From positions 78,731 through 142,730 of the forward strand of contig NZ_WOEY01000159.1 in NCBI RefSeq assembly GCF_013177695.1: a stretch of 64,000 bases of DNA, in the 5' to 3' direction. The stretch is from Paraburkholderia solitsugae. GTDB lineage: Bacteria > Pseudomonadota > Gammaproteobacteria > Burkholderiales > Burkholderiaceae. Under the pieces are notes generated by a model. The model made no database searches. It was not told the origin of the DNA and saw only the letters and a program-made list of their open reading frames with translations. How positions within the stretch are numbered: the first letter of the stretch is position 1; every line of letters begins with the position of its first letter. Made by a program: the position numbers and the translations under genes. Shown here piece after piece: positions 18,071-26,236 of the stretch.

Positions 18071-18099
18071 AAAAAGGCGACGCTGTGCAAAGCGTCGCC
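18071..18099 (-). terminator. Isolated intrinsic terminator
   Basis: A perfect 9-bp stem GGCGACGCT with loop GTGCAA, followed on the minus strand by TTTTT. The nearest minus-strand stop codon upstream is the SfnB-like gene, 440 bp away. It therefore either ends a long 3' untranslated region or belongs to an unrecognised short transcript. Confidence 0.7.
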
Positions 18100-18470
18100 A
18101 GAATCGGTCGATACGGTCAAACCGGAAAATAAACAGCGACTAGATAGCCGCCTGAAGCGACGCATTGCGGACGACGCGCAGCGGTCTGGTCCCGGGCAAA
18201 GCGGCGAGAGACCTTGGCCTCTGACCTTGCGCCATCGCCGGAATGGCAGACCGCTGCTTGTTTGGCCGCCCTGGTCCCTCGATAAGCCTTTCAAGTGCAG
18301 CTAATCTAAACGGATTGGCCGATTTAGACGAGTGCGCGTTTACACCGAATTGGCAGAAGATTTGCGGTAGGTGGCGCTGGCGTTGCATGTGGCTTGCGCG
18401 ACGGTCGCGCTACCTTCTTGACGCGCGCGAAAATGCAGCGAAGATGCGTCGCCTTCATCTCAGGTACGTG

Positions 18471-18532
18471 CGGTCCATCGGGACCCGGTCCATCGTGACC
18501 GCTCCATCGTGACCCGGTCCATCGGGGCCCGG
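18471..18532. repeat. Four short tandem units around GGTCCATCG
   Basis: Four imperfect units of 14-16 bp, each close to CGGTCCATCGTGACC, placed just after the stop codon of the SfnB-like gene. GGTC and GACC halves let single units fold on themselves. Confidence 0.7.
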
Positions 18533-18542
18533 CGGATTCCGC

Positions 18543-19730
18543 TCAGGTTGCTCCCTTTGCGAAACCCGCGCGCCCCGCCCCCTGCAGCACCGAATCGTTC
18601 TGCGGCGTATGAATCCGCGCACACAGCACATCGCGATAGTGACGCTCGAGCGGATTGTCGCGGGTGAGGCCGGGATTGCCGCTCGCCTCGACCGCCAGTT
18701 GCACCGCTTCGATCGACTGATTCGTCACCGTATATTTGACGAACGGCGCTTCGTCGAGCGTCACGCGTTCGGCGTGCGCGCTGGTATCGAGCAACACGCG
18801 ATTGCTGAACAGCAGCGCGTCAATACGGCCGAGCGTCTGCTGAAACGCAGGCAGGCTCGCGAGCGGCGCGCCGAGATTGCCGGGCCTGCGCCCAGCGGCC
18901 CATTGCCCGAACCAGTCACGCGCCGCCCGCGCGACGCCGTCATACACCGCCGACAACAGCACACTCATCCACGCGAAGCCGAGTGCATCGAGCCCGGCAC
19001 CCGGCTCGCCGGGCAGATGGACATCAACGGCATGCGTGGCCGGCACGAACACGTTGTCGAACACAAGCTCATGACTGCCAGTGGCGCGCATGCCGAGATG
19101 ATTCCACTCGCTGCCGACCCGCACGCCGGGCGTGTCCCGATGCACCAGCCACACGCCGACGCGCGGCGGCGTCTCGTCGCTGCGCGCCCACACCGCGAGC
19201 CAGGTGAGACCGGGGCTGCCGGTCGAGTACAGCTTGCTGCCGTCGATGATCCAGCCGTCCGCGCTGCGCTTCGCCATCGTCGATGGCAAACCGCCGCGCG
19301 CGGGCGTGCCCAACTCGGGTTCGACGCGCAGCGAGTTGATCAGCGCGCCATCGCGCACAGCTTCACGCGCCACCCGTTCACGCAGTTCGACAGGCCAATG
19401 CGGGTTGCCCTGCAAGCGATGATGAAACAGGTATTGCATGACGAGCACCAGTGCCGTGGACGGCTCGCCGCGCGCCACCGCGCGCACCACTTTCAGGGCC
19501 TGTGGCAAGCTCGCGCCCACGCCGCCGAGCGAGGACGGCACCGTCAACGAAAGCAGATCGAATTCGTGCAGACGCGCCAGATTGGCGTGCGGAAACTCCG
19601 CTGTGTGGTCGTAGTGAGCCGCGCTTGCAGCGAACTCGCTCGTGAGCCGCGCGAGTAGTGCGTCGAACGCATCGCTGTCGAGCGGTGGATGACGGCGCGT
19701 CACCGCGCTGTCGGCAATCGGGGCGTTCAT
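18543..19730 (-). CDS. Acyl-CoA dehydrogenase-family flavoprotein (SfnB/DszC-like)
   Basis: A 395-residue flavin-dependent protein of the acyl-CoA dehydrogenase fold. Visible are the central beta domain (GLPSTMAKRSADGWIIDGSKLYSTGSPG) and the C-terminal helices. It resembles the SfnB group and other FMNH2-dependent sulfur-acquisition oxidoreductases more than fatty-acid dehydrogenases, and it lacks the usual catalytic glutamate context. The ATG at 19730 follows a GGAG site. It sits 22 bp after a sulfonate-type binding protein gene, forming a two-gene operon divergent from a LysR gene. This supports a role in releasing sulfur from an organosulfur compound; the substrate is unknown. Confidence 0.8.
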   Translation of the reverse strand: MNAPIADSAVTRRHPPLDSDAFDALLARLTSEFAASAAHYDHTAEFPHANLARLHEFDLLSLTVPSSLGGVGASLPQALKVVRAVARGEPSTALVLVMQYLFHHRLQGNPHWPVELRERVAREAVRDGALINSLRVEPELGTPARGGLPSTMAKRSADGWIIDGSKLYSTGSPGLTWLAVWARSDETPPRVGVWLVHRDTPGVRVGSEWNHLGMRATGSHELVFDNVFVPATHAVDVHLPGEPGAGLDALGFAWMSVLLSAVYDGVARAARDWFGQWAAGRRPGNLGAPLASLPAFQQTLGRIDALLFSNRVLLDTSAHAERVTLDEAPFVKYTVTNQSIEAVQLAVEASGNPGLTRDNPLERHYRDVLCARIHTPQNDSVLQGAGRAGFAKGAT

Positions 19731-19752
19731 GTGAGGGCTCCGGCAGGCCGCA

Positions 19753-20739
19753 TCACGGCAGAGGGAAGCTGCGATCGAAGCTCGTGCGCACGTCAAGATG
19801 CGCACGGATCACGTTGGCGGCTTCGTAGGTATCGGCGGTGCGCTGCTGTGCGGCGACGACGCTGTCGTCGATGGCCACTGGATGCACCTGGCCGCGTTGA
19901 TAGACGGTTTTCAGCACATCGGTCGGCAGGCCCGTGACTTTTGACTGCATCGCCGCCACTTCGTCGGGATGCGAAAGCGCCCAACGCTGGCCGATCGCCA
20001 CGCGTCGGAGGAAGTCGGCAAGTTGCACGCGCTTGTCCGCGATCGCGCGTTCGGTCGCGACCTGATAGCTGAGTCCTTCGGACAGGCCGACGCCATTGGC
20101 GATGATGCGGTCGTGATCGCGCGCTTCGGCGAGCGCGGTGTACGGGTCCCACACCGACCATGCATCGACGCTGCCTGACGCTAGCGCCGCCTTCGCATCG
20201 GCGGGGGCAAGGAACACGAACGTGACATCGGTAACCGGCACGCTGGCCTTCTTCAATGCGGCGAGCGCGAGATAGTGGCCGATCGAGCCGCGCGTCGTGG
20301 CGATGCGCTTGCCCTTCAGGCTCGCCGCATCTTTCAACGGCGATTGCGTGCCGACGACGATCGCCAGATCCAGCGGATTCGACCGGGTCGCCGCGACCGC
20401 TCGCACCCGGGCGCCGGCAGCGAGCGCAAACACCAGTGGAGCATCGCCCAGGCCGCCGACATCCACGGCGCCGGCATTCAGCGCTTCGCCAAGCGGTTGC
20501 GCGGCGGGAAAATTGAACCACTCGATCTTGTACGGCAGGTCTTTCAGTTGACCGGATGCCTCGAGAATGCCGCGTGTTTGCAAGGCCTGATCGCCGACTT
20601 TGAGCACGGGTAAATCCACCGCATAGGACTGCGTCGCGCAAACCGTGCCGCACAGTGCGAGCATGACCACGCCGAGCGGCTTGAGCAACGCACGTTGCAA
20701 CACGGATGAGGCGGAGAACAAAGAACTAGAAGTCGTCAT
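19753..20739 (-). CDS. Aliphatic sulfonate-type ABC substrate-binding protein
   Basis: A 328-residue periplasmic binding protein of the SsuA/TauA/NrtA family. A signal peptide covers about residues 1-40, ending near CATQSYAVDLP. The family blocks PLGEALNAGAVDVGGLGDAPLVFALAAGA and SLKGKRIATTRGSIGHYLALAALKKA follow. It probably captures an alkanesulfonate or related organosulfur compound. No permease or ATPase gene is adjacent, so it must share a transporter encoded elsewhere. Divergent from the LysR gene at 20937, with 197 bp between them for shared control. Confidence 0.88.
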   Translation of the reverse strand: MTTSSSLFSASSVLQRALLKPLGVVMLALCGTVCATQSYAVDLPVLKVGDQALQTRGILEASGQLKDLPYKIEWFNFPAAQPLGEALNAGAVDVGGLGDAPLVFALAAGARVRAVAATRSNPLDLAIVVGTQSPLKDAASLKGKRIATTRGSIGHYLALAALKKASVPVTDVTFVFLAPADAKAALASGSVDAWSVWDPYTALAEARDHDRIIANGVGLSEGLSYQVATERAIADKRVQLADFLRRVAIGQRWALSHPDEVAAMQSKVTGLPTDVLKTVYQRGQVHPVAIDDSVVAAQQRTADTYEAANVIRAHLDVRTSFDRSFPLP

Positions 20740-20936
20740 GGCGGCGATTACGTCGTGGCATCCAGGTGATTGGCTATCGACGATAAGGCACGCATCTGTA
20801 TAAGACAAACGCATTATTCTGCTAAGCAAATATGCGAATTTTCTTGAATGGCGCGGCGTGCGCGCACATCGATACAGGTATCATCGAACGCACGAATCTT
20901 GCGCCCCGTTGCGCACCCATCCAGTCACCGCTCATC

Positions 20937-21848
20937 ATGAAGATCGACGAAATCGACGCATACGTCACCGTCATTCGCTGCCAATCGCTACAACAGGCAG
21001 CACTCTCTCTCGGCCTCACACAACCGGCCATCACGCGCCGCCTGCAGAATTTCGAAGAGGCGCTCGGCGTCGAACTGCTCGACCGCAATACGCGCCCGCT
21101 CAAAGCGACAGCAACGGGCCGCATCGTCTACGAACAATGCCGCGCGATCCAGCGCGAACTCGACGTGCTGCGCGAGATCGTCGCTACCGACACGCCGCCA
21201 GTCGGCACACTGCGCCTCGGCGTCGCGCAGACGATTGCCGATATCGCACTCACTGATGCGATGCGTGGTCTCAAGGCGGCCTACCCTGATCTGCAAGCGC
21301 GTGCGTCGACCGGCTGGGGCAGGCAGTTGCTACAGCGCGTCGAGCAGGGCGAACTCGACGCCGCCGCAGTCCTCCTGCCCAGCAACAAGACTTTCGACGA
21401 GGCGTTGTCGGCGCACTCGCTTGGCCGCATCAAACTGGTCGTTGTCGCGCAAAAGGGTATGTTAAAAAAGCGCGCGCATACGTTGGCGGAATGTCAGTCG
21501 ATCGGGTGGGTGTTAAATCCGGATGGTTGCGGCTTTCGCGACGGCCTGCAACGCACGCTGACTGGCTTGGGGCTTGCGCTTAAGCTGAATCTCGAAACGC
21601 TCGGCACTGAACTGCAATTGCAGCTGGTTGCTGACGGTAACGGCCTTGGACTCGTGCCGTTGCCGCTGCTGCAAGCCAGCGCTCACGCGGACGCACTCGA
21701 TATTGTCTCGATCAGCGACTTCAAGCCGCTCATCGATATCTGGCTCGTGCATCCGCGCGTGCTGGGCAAATTGCAACAGCCGGTCGAACGCTTCGGCGCG
21801 GCGATCGAGCGGCAATTCAAGGAAGCGCGTGCGCAGCACGCGGCTTGA
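20937..21848 (+). CDS. LysR-family regulator of the sulfur block
   Basis: A 303-residue LysR regulator with an N-terminal helix-turn-helix (SLQQAALSLGLTQPAITRRLQNFEEALGVELLDR, residues 15-50) and a co-inducer domain (about 90-290). The start at 20937 (MKIDEIDAYVTV) gives the standard LysR opening. It lies between the two minus-strand sulfur operons: divergent from the binding protein/SfnB-like pair and converging on the rhodanese operon. It may be a Cbl/SsuR-like regulator of sulfur-limitation genes; that is inference. Confidence 0.88.
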   Translation: MKIDEIDAYVTVIRCQSLQQAALSLGLTQPAITRRLQNFEEALGVELLDRNTRPLKATATGRIVYEQCRAIQRELDVLREIVATDTPPVGTLRLGVAQTIADIALTDAMRGLKAAYPDLQARASTGWGRQLLQRVEQGELDAAAVLLPSNKTFDEALSAHSLGRIKLVVVAQKGMLKKRAHTLAECQSIGWVLNPDGCGFRDGLQRTLTGLGLALKLNLETLGTELQLQLVADGNGLGLVPLPLLQASAHADALDIVSISDFKPLIDIWLVHPRVLGKLQQPVERFGAAIERQFKEARAQHAA

Positions 21849-21915
21849 GCCGCGCGCTGACTTTGTTTGCTTCGGCTGATTCGTCTGCTTCGTCTGCTTC
21901 GCTCAAGCTAGCAGC

Positions 21916-23517
21916 TCAGATCACGCGAAAACCGTGCGTACCATCGCGCCCAAGTTGAGCAACGAGCCCGTACTCCCATTCCAGGTACGCGTTCATCGCT
22001 TCGTGCGCGTTATCGGTTCCTTCATACGGGCGACGATAACGATCGATGCGCGGCGAGGCCAGATGCGTCTCGCCACTCTCGACAGTCAGGCCCGTCTCAA
22101 TCCACGCGCTCGTGCCGCCGCTTAGCACCTGTACCGGCTTCCCCGTCAACGCCGCCAGTTCAGGCGCGGCGAAGCGCGCAAGAAGACTGCTGCCGCAGAT
22201 CACCACATAGCGTTGCGCATCCGGCAGCTTGCACAACGCTTCATCGAGTTGCCCGCGAATCGCGAACCACGCGCCCGGAATATGGCGCTTCACATAGTTC
22301 GCGCTGGTCGTGAAGTCCACCACGACGGTACCGGGCGATTGCAGGAGCGCAACCAGTCCGGCCGGCGTGATCTCATCGACAGCAGGCGGCGAGGGTGCAT
22401 AGCGTGCGGCGGGCGCTGCGCCCTTTTCGCTGAAGTCCGCGTTGCCCAGGCCGTCCACCACATACACGTCGACGTTCATCTGCGCGAGCCACGACGCGGT
22501 CATGCTCGCGCGCACGCCATCGTTGTCGGCGAGGATCACGCGCGCGCCGCGCACCGGCGCGAACATGTCGGTCTCCTGCACAAGCTGACCACCCGGCGCA
22601 TTGCGAAAACCGGGCACGTGCCCCGCTTCGTATTCTTCCGGTGTGCGCACGTCGAAACGATAGACGGTGCGTACCGATTCGTCGGCCCAGCGGCGCGCTT
22701 CGTCGCGCGACGTGCGGCCCACCTTGGCGCGATCCGCCACCCCGCGCGCGGAATCAGCGGCGGCGAGGCGCACTGTGTCATCGACAACCGGATCGAAACG
22801 GCGCGAGCTGCCGTGCGCGAGCGCCTGACCGGCAAGCGTCCAGCCAATGGTGCCATTGCGCAGCGCCGCAACCGGATTCGGCACGCCCGCATTGATCAGC
22901 GACTGCGCACCGATGATGCTGCGCGTGCGCCCCGCGCAATTGACGATGATCCGCGTCGACGGGTTCGGCGCAAGCTGCCGTGCGCGCAGCACCAGTTCCG
23001 CGCCAGGCACGCTAATGCTGCCGGGAATATTCATGGTCCGATATTCGTCGAAACGGCGTGCGTCGAGCACCACCACATCGGCTTCGTGATCGAGCAGCGC
23101 CAGCACCTGCGGCGCTCCGAGGGACGGCGTATGGCGCACGCTTTCGACCAGTTCGCCGAATGCCTTGCTCGGCACGTTGACGTCCTGGAACAATTCACCG
23201 CCTGCCTCACGCCAGCCTTGCAGGCCACCCTCGAGCAGCGCGACATCGGTATAGCCCAGCTCGCTCAGACGGCGCGCGGCGCGTTCAGCAAGCCCTTCGC
23301 CGTCGTCGAACACGACGACCGGCACATTGCGGCGCGGCAGCCGCACGGGCGCTTCCAGTTCGAGACGCGACAGCGACAGATTGGCCGCGAACAGCGGATG
23401 ACTGCGCGCGTGCGGATCCTCTTCGCGCACGTCGACGAGCGCGATTTCCTCGCGCTCGAGCAGTGCACTGCGCACATCCTTGAATGATCGGATACGGAAC
23501 TCTTTAGCGAAACTCAT
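21916..23517 (-). CDS. Four-domain rhodanese-like protein
   Basis: A 533-residue protein made of four rhodanese modules, roughly residues 10-110, 125-235, 270-365 and 380-480. Only the second and fourth keep an active-site cysteine (Cys194 in VNCAGRTRS and Cys441 in VICGSSLLAR). At the same loop positions the first and third have aspartate (FDDGEG, LADNDG) and should be catalytically inactive. It is an alternating dead-live-dead-live array, like tandem rhodanese pairs duplicated once. No signal peptide, so cytoplasmic. It is last in the operon, overlapping the thiol dioxygenase gene by 4 bp. It probably moves sulfane sulfur or handles products of the dioxygenase. Confidence 0.9.
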   Translation of the reverse strand: MSFAKEFRIRSFKDVRSALLEREEIALVDVREEDPHARSHPLFAANLSLSRLELEAPVRLPRRNVPVVVFDDGEGLAERAARRLSELGYTDVALLEGGLQGWREAGGELFQDVNVPSKAFGELVESVRHTPSLGAPQVLALLDHEADVVVLDARRFDEYRTMNIPGSISVPGAELVLRARQLAPNPSTRIIVNCAGRTRSIIGAQSLINAGVPNPVAALRNGTIGWTLAGQALAHGSSRRFDPVVDDTVRLAAADSARGVADRAKVGRTSRDEARRWADESVRTVYRFDVRTPEEYEAGHVPGFRNAPGGQLVQETDMFAPVRGARVILADNDGVRASMTASWLAQMNVDVYVVDGLGNADFSEKGAAPAARYAPSPPAVDEITPAGLVALLQSPGTVVVDFTTSANYVKRHIPGAWFAIRGQLDEALCKLPDAQRYVVICGSSLLARFAAPELAALTGKPVQVLSGGTSAWIETGLTVESGETHLASPRIDRYRRPYEGTDNAHEAMNAYLEWEYGLVAQLGRDGTHGFRVI

Positions 23518-24122
23518 GAGATCGGGGACTCCTTCGAAACATTCCAGATATTCGGCAACACGTCGTTCGAGTAACCGGAGATAAAGGTTTTGCGGCCGCC
23601 TTCGGCCGGATAGACAGAACGCGTTACCGCGCCGATATTTCCACCGTACACGTGAATGCTGATCGACGCACGATCACGAAAAGCATTACTCACGCGATGG
23701 ATATCGCCGATGCGCGGCGACACGGCATCCACTGCACCGGCATCGAGGCGCTTTGCGGCGCCCTCCTCCTCCAGCGCGCCGTCTCGCGTGATGCGATAGC
23801 CCCGAGCAATTTCCGCACCACGCAACACGCCGATCAAACCCCATACGGTGTGATCGTGCACCGGCGTCGACTGGCCCGGTCCCCATACAAAACTGACGAT
23901 TGAAAAACGCTGCCGCGAATCGGCGTGCAACAGGAATTGCTGATAGCGCTCGGGGTCGGGCTGCGCAAAGGCGTCGGGCAACCAGTCGTCGTGAGCGATC
24001 AGCTCGCGCAGCGCGGCACCACCCGCTTCGAGCAGCGGTGCTTCAGGCACATGCTCGTCGACGAGCGCCGCAATCCGGCCAACGAACGCGCGCAGCCGGT
24101 CCGGTCTCAAAGCTTGAGTCAT
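23514..24122 (-). CDS. Thiol dioxygenase, 3-mercaptopropionate/cysteine dioxygenase family
   Basis: A 202-residue cupin iron enzyme that adds O2 to a thiol to make a sulfinate. The iron ligands are His89 and His91 (VHDH) and His142 (GDIHRV); the Ser155-His157-Tyr159 triad (SIHVY) is present. Tyr60-Gln-Gln62 aligns with the mammalian Tyr-Thr-Arg60, so the carboxylate-binding arginine is replaced by glutamine. The crosslinking cysteine is also absent, with Gly95/Leu96 there. Those features are known from bacterial 3-mercaptopropionate dioxygenases rather than strict cysteine dioxygenases. It overlaps the rhodanese gene by 4 bp and follows a sulfonate-type binding protein gene. Confidence 0.87.
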   Translation of the reverse strand: MTQALRPDRLRAFVGRIAALVDEHVPEAPLLEAGGAALRELIAHDDWLPDAFAQPDPERYQQFLLHADSRQRFSIVSFVWGPGQSTPVHDHTVWGLIGVLRGAEIARGYRITRDGALEEEGAAKRLDAGAVDAVSPRIGDIHRVSNAFRDRASISIHVYGGNIGAVTRSVYPAEGGRKTFISGYSNDVLPNIWNVSKESPIS

Positions 24123-24155
24123 CGAATGCTCAGAATGTGGGTTGGATGGAATCAG

Positions 24156-25205
24156 TCACGCACCGTGGGCGAGCGCGGCGTTGAAGGTGTCGGTCCACAA
24201 TGGTGCGACGTCGACGTGCCGGTCGATGACCGCTGCACGCGCGAACGTATCGGCAACCTGCTGCTCGCTCGCGATGTCCGCCGCCGTGATGCCGGTGACG
24301 CGGCGCGCCTGGCTCTGGTTGCGATACAACGAGCGGATTGCCTCCTCGGGCACGCGCAATTCCGCGGACAACACCTTCGCGTAGACATCCTGATGCTGGC
24401 CGAACCACGTGCAGGCGCGTTGCAGCCGCACCAGCAGATCCGCCGACGCAGCGCGCCGTTGCGGGTCGGCGAGCACCGACGGATGGCCGTAGTACAGGTA
24501 ATTGCCGGACAGATAGCCGTTGGCGTTTTTCAGCACGCGCGCACCCGCCTGCGAGATCGCGAGCGGCACGTTGTAGCCGTAGATCGCCCAGGCATCGAGC
24601 GAACCGGCGTTGAACGCGGCGAAGCCGTCGCGCGGCGCGAGCGAGGTGGCCTGAATATCGTTGAACGATAGCCCCGCCTCTTCGAGCATGCGCAGCAGGT
24701 AGTAGTGCGTCGTGGTGGCGCGCAGATAGCCGACGCGTTTGCCCTTCAGATCGGCGATCGAGCGGATCGTCGAGCCATTCGGTACCAGCACGACCTGATT
24801 GTTGACGTCGTCTTTGTAGACGGCAATCACGCGCACCTGAGCATTCTGCAGGCGCGCGAAGATCGGTGGAATCTCGCTGCCCGAGGCGATATCGAGCGAG
24901 CCGCCGTTCATCGCCTCGACCATCGCGTTGCCCGACTGGAACTCGGACCAGTCGATCGTGTACGGCGTATCCGCGAGTCCTGCAGTTTTCAGGAGCGTGG
25001 CGTCGCCGCCCTTGTAGGTCGCGACGCGCAAACGGACTTTGCTGAGATCGACATGCGGATCGGTTTTCTCGCTCGCTGCCGGGGTGGCTGCAACGGCTGT
25101 CGAAATCAGGAGTGTGCCTGTTACGCCGAGCAACGCGGCTGCCGGCAGCGCGGACATGAGCCGGCGGCGCCGGGGCGAAGCCGGCGAATCGAAACGTTGG
25201 GTCAT
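24156..25205 (-). CDS. Sulfonate/nitrate-type ABC substrate-binding protein, likely Tat-exported
   Basis: A 349-residue SsuA-type binding protein. The N-terminus has SPRRRRLMSALPAAALLG, an arginine cluster before a hydrophobic run that resembles a Tat signal (no perfect twin-arginine consensus), cut near AVAATPAA. The mature part has the family blocks GNAMVEAMNGGSLDIASGSEIPP and DLKGKRVGYLRATTTHYYLLRMLEEAGL. The neighbours are a class II aldolase and an SsuD-like monooxygenase upstream and a thiol dioxygenase downstream. There is no adjacent permease or ATPase. It probably binds an organosulfur compound. Confidence 0.87.
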   Translation of the reverse strand: MTQRFDSPASPRRRRLMSALPAAALLGVTGTLLISTAVAATPAASEKTDPHVDLSKVRLRVATYKGGDATLLKTAGLADTPYTIDWSEFQSGNAMVEAMNGGSLDIASGSEIPPIFARLQNAQVRVIAVYKDDVNNQVVLVPNGSTIRSIADLKGKRVGYLRATTTHYYLLRMLEEAGLSFNDIQATSLAPRDGFAAFNAGSLDAWAIYGYNVPLAISQAGARVLKNANGYLSGNYLYYGHPSVLADPQRRAASADLLVRLQRACTWFGQHQDVYAKVLSAELRVPEEAIRSLYRNQSQARRVTGITAADIASEQQVADTFARAAVIDRHVDVAPLWTDTFNAALAHGA

Positions 25206-25217
25206 CTTATGGGACGC

Positions 25218-26225
25218 TCAGGTAAGAACGTCAGGCTCGGCTTCGACCAGCCCTTCCAGCAGGCTTTGGAACGCAAACAGCGCGCCGCCGGGACGGCCGA
25301 CCTGCTCGTGTGTGAGCGCGGCGACGTCGTGCGGAATGGCTTGTGGCGTGCCGGCGGCTTCGGCAAGCAATTGCGCATGGCAGGCGTTATCGAGCGCGAT
25401 ATACCACCACGCCGCCGCCTCGACGCTCGGACCCGCCGTGAGGATGCCGTGATTCTTCAGGATCACCGCCTTTCGTTCGCCCAGCGCCGCGGCGATGCGC
25501 GCGCCTTCGTCCGTATCGAGCACGACGCCGCGGAAGTCGTCGAACAACGCGTGGTCCTGATAGAACGCGCACGAGTCCTGCGTCAGCGGATCGAGCGTGC
25601 GGCCGAGCGTCGACCAGGCTTTGCCGTAGAGCGAATGCGTGTGCGCGGCGGCGACCACATCGGGGCGCGCCTCGTGAATTGCCGCGTGAATCGCGAAGGC
25701 CGCCTGATTCACCGGTCCCTCGCCGACCACAATGTCCCCATGCGCATTTACGAGCAGCAGATCGGACACGCGAATGCGGCTGAAATGCTTGCCGAACGGA
25801 TTGACCCAGAAGTGATCGGGCCACTCCGGATCGCGCGCGGTGATATGCCCGGCGAGACCCTGATCGAAACCATAGCGCGCGAACAGACGAAATGCCACGG
25901 CGAGCCGTTCCTGCCGATAACGCCGTTCAGCCGCGATGCTTTCACGTGGCGGGACGTCGTCGAACCAGAATTTACGGAGTGGCGCATGACGCTGGAGCGG
26001 CGACGCATCTGGGGTGTTTGGCAGCGTGGGGGCGCTTTGCGGCGTCGGGGTATTTTGCAGCGCAGCGGTACTTTGCGGCGTGGCGGTACTTTGCAACGCA
26101 GCGGTACTTTGCAACGCAGCGGTACTTTGCAACGCAGCGGTACTTTGCAACGCGGCGGTACTTTGCAACGGGTGAGCACTTTGCGGCGTCGGGGCGTCTT
26201 GCAACGCGGCGGACAGATCGGTCAT
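25218..26225 (-). CDS. Class II aldolase/adducin-family protein with a repeat-rich N-terminus
   Basis: A 335-residue protein. Residues about 100-320 are a class II aldolase/adducin domain with the zinc motif AHTHSLYG and the later KNHGILTAG histidine, and probable catalytic residues around FWVNPFGKHFSRI. The family includes L-fuculose-phosphate and ribulose-phosphate aldolases/epimerases and several decarboxylases. Residues about 5-75 are low-complexity hexapeptide repeats (LQSTAA) absent from normal members, encoded by an 18-bp tandem array. It sits 12 bp from both neighbours, between the SsuD-like monooxygenase and a binding protein. It may process the carbon part released from an organosulfur compound; the exact reaction is not readable. 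Confidence 0.83.
   Translation of the reverse strand: MTDLSAALQDAPTPQSAHPLQSTAALQSTAALQSTAALQSTAALQSTATPQSTAALQNTPTPQSAPTLPNTPDASPLQRHAPLRKFWFDDVPPRESIAAERRYRQERLAVAFRLFARYGFDQGLAGHITARDPEWPDHFWVNPFGKHFSRIRVSDLLLVNAHGDIVVGEGPVNQAAFAIHAAIHEARPDVVAAAHTHSLYGKAWSTLGRTLDPLTQDSCAFYQDHALFDDFRGVVLDTDEGARIAAALGERKAVILKNHGILTAGPSVEAAAWWYIALDNACHAQLLAEAAGTPQAIPHDVAALTHEQVGRPGGALFAFQSLLEGLVEAEPDVLT
26057..26164. repeat. 18-bp in-frame tandem repeat inside the aldolase gene
   Basis: Six units of 18 bp; the plus-strand unit is GCAACGCAGCGGTACTTT. The four nearest the gene start (26093-26164) are almost identical. Each encodes one hexapeptide of the QSTAAL type, so unit gain or loss keeps the frame. Confidence 0.93.
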
Positions 26226-26236
26226 CGCGGCTCCGT

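Larger units (their letters stand above)
17757..18542. other. Gene-free interval with simple repeats and an isolated terminator
   Basis: No convincing gene was found. The interval holds a (GGCAAA)n microsatellite at 17960-17989, a minus-strand terminator at 18071-18099, and four imperfect copies of a 14-16 bp unit built on GGTCCATCGTGACC at 18471-18532. An 82-codon minus-strand frame (18140-18388) ends 40 bp before the terminator. Its composition (Arg/Ala/Pro rich, no ribosome site) does not support coding. Confidence 0.6.

Noticed and set aside
18140..18388. 82-codon minus-strand frame ending just before the isolated terminator
   Set aside because: Arg/Pro/Ala-rich without a ribosome site or recognisable domain; kept only as a note in the interval description.
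21849..21915. TGCTTCGTC triplet repeat as a regulatory site
   Set aside because: Three short copies between converging genes, without symmetry or position that would suggest function.
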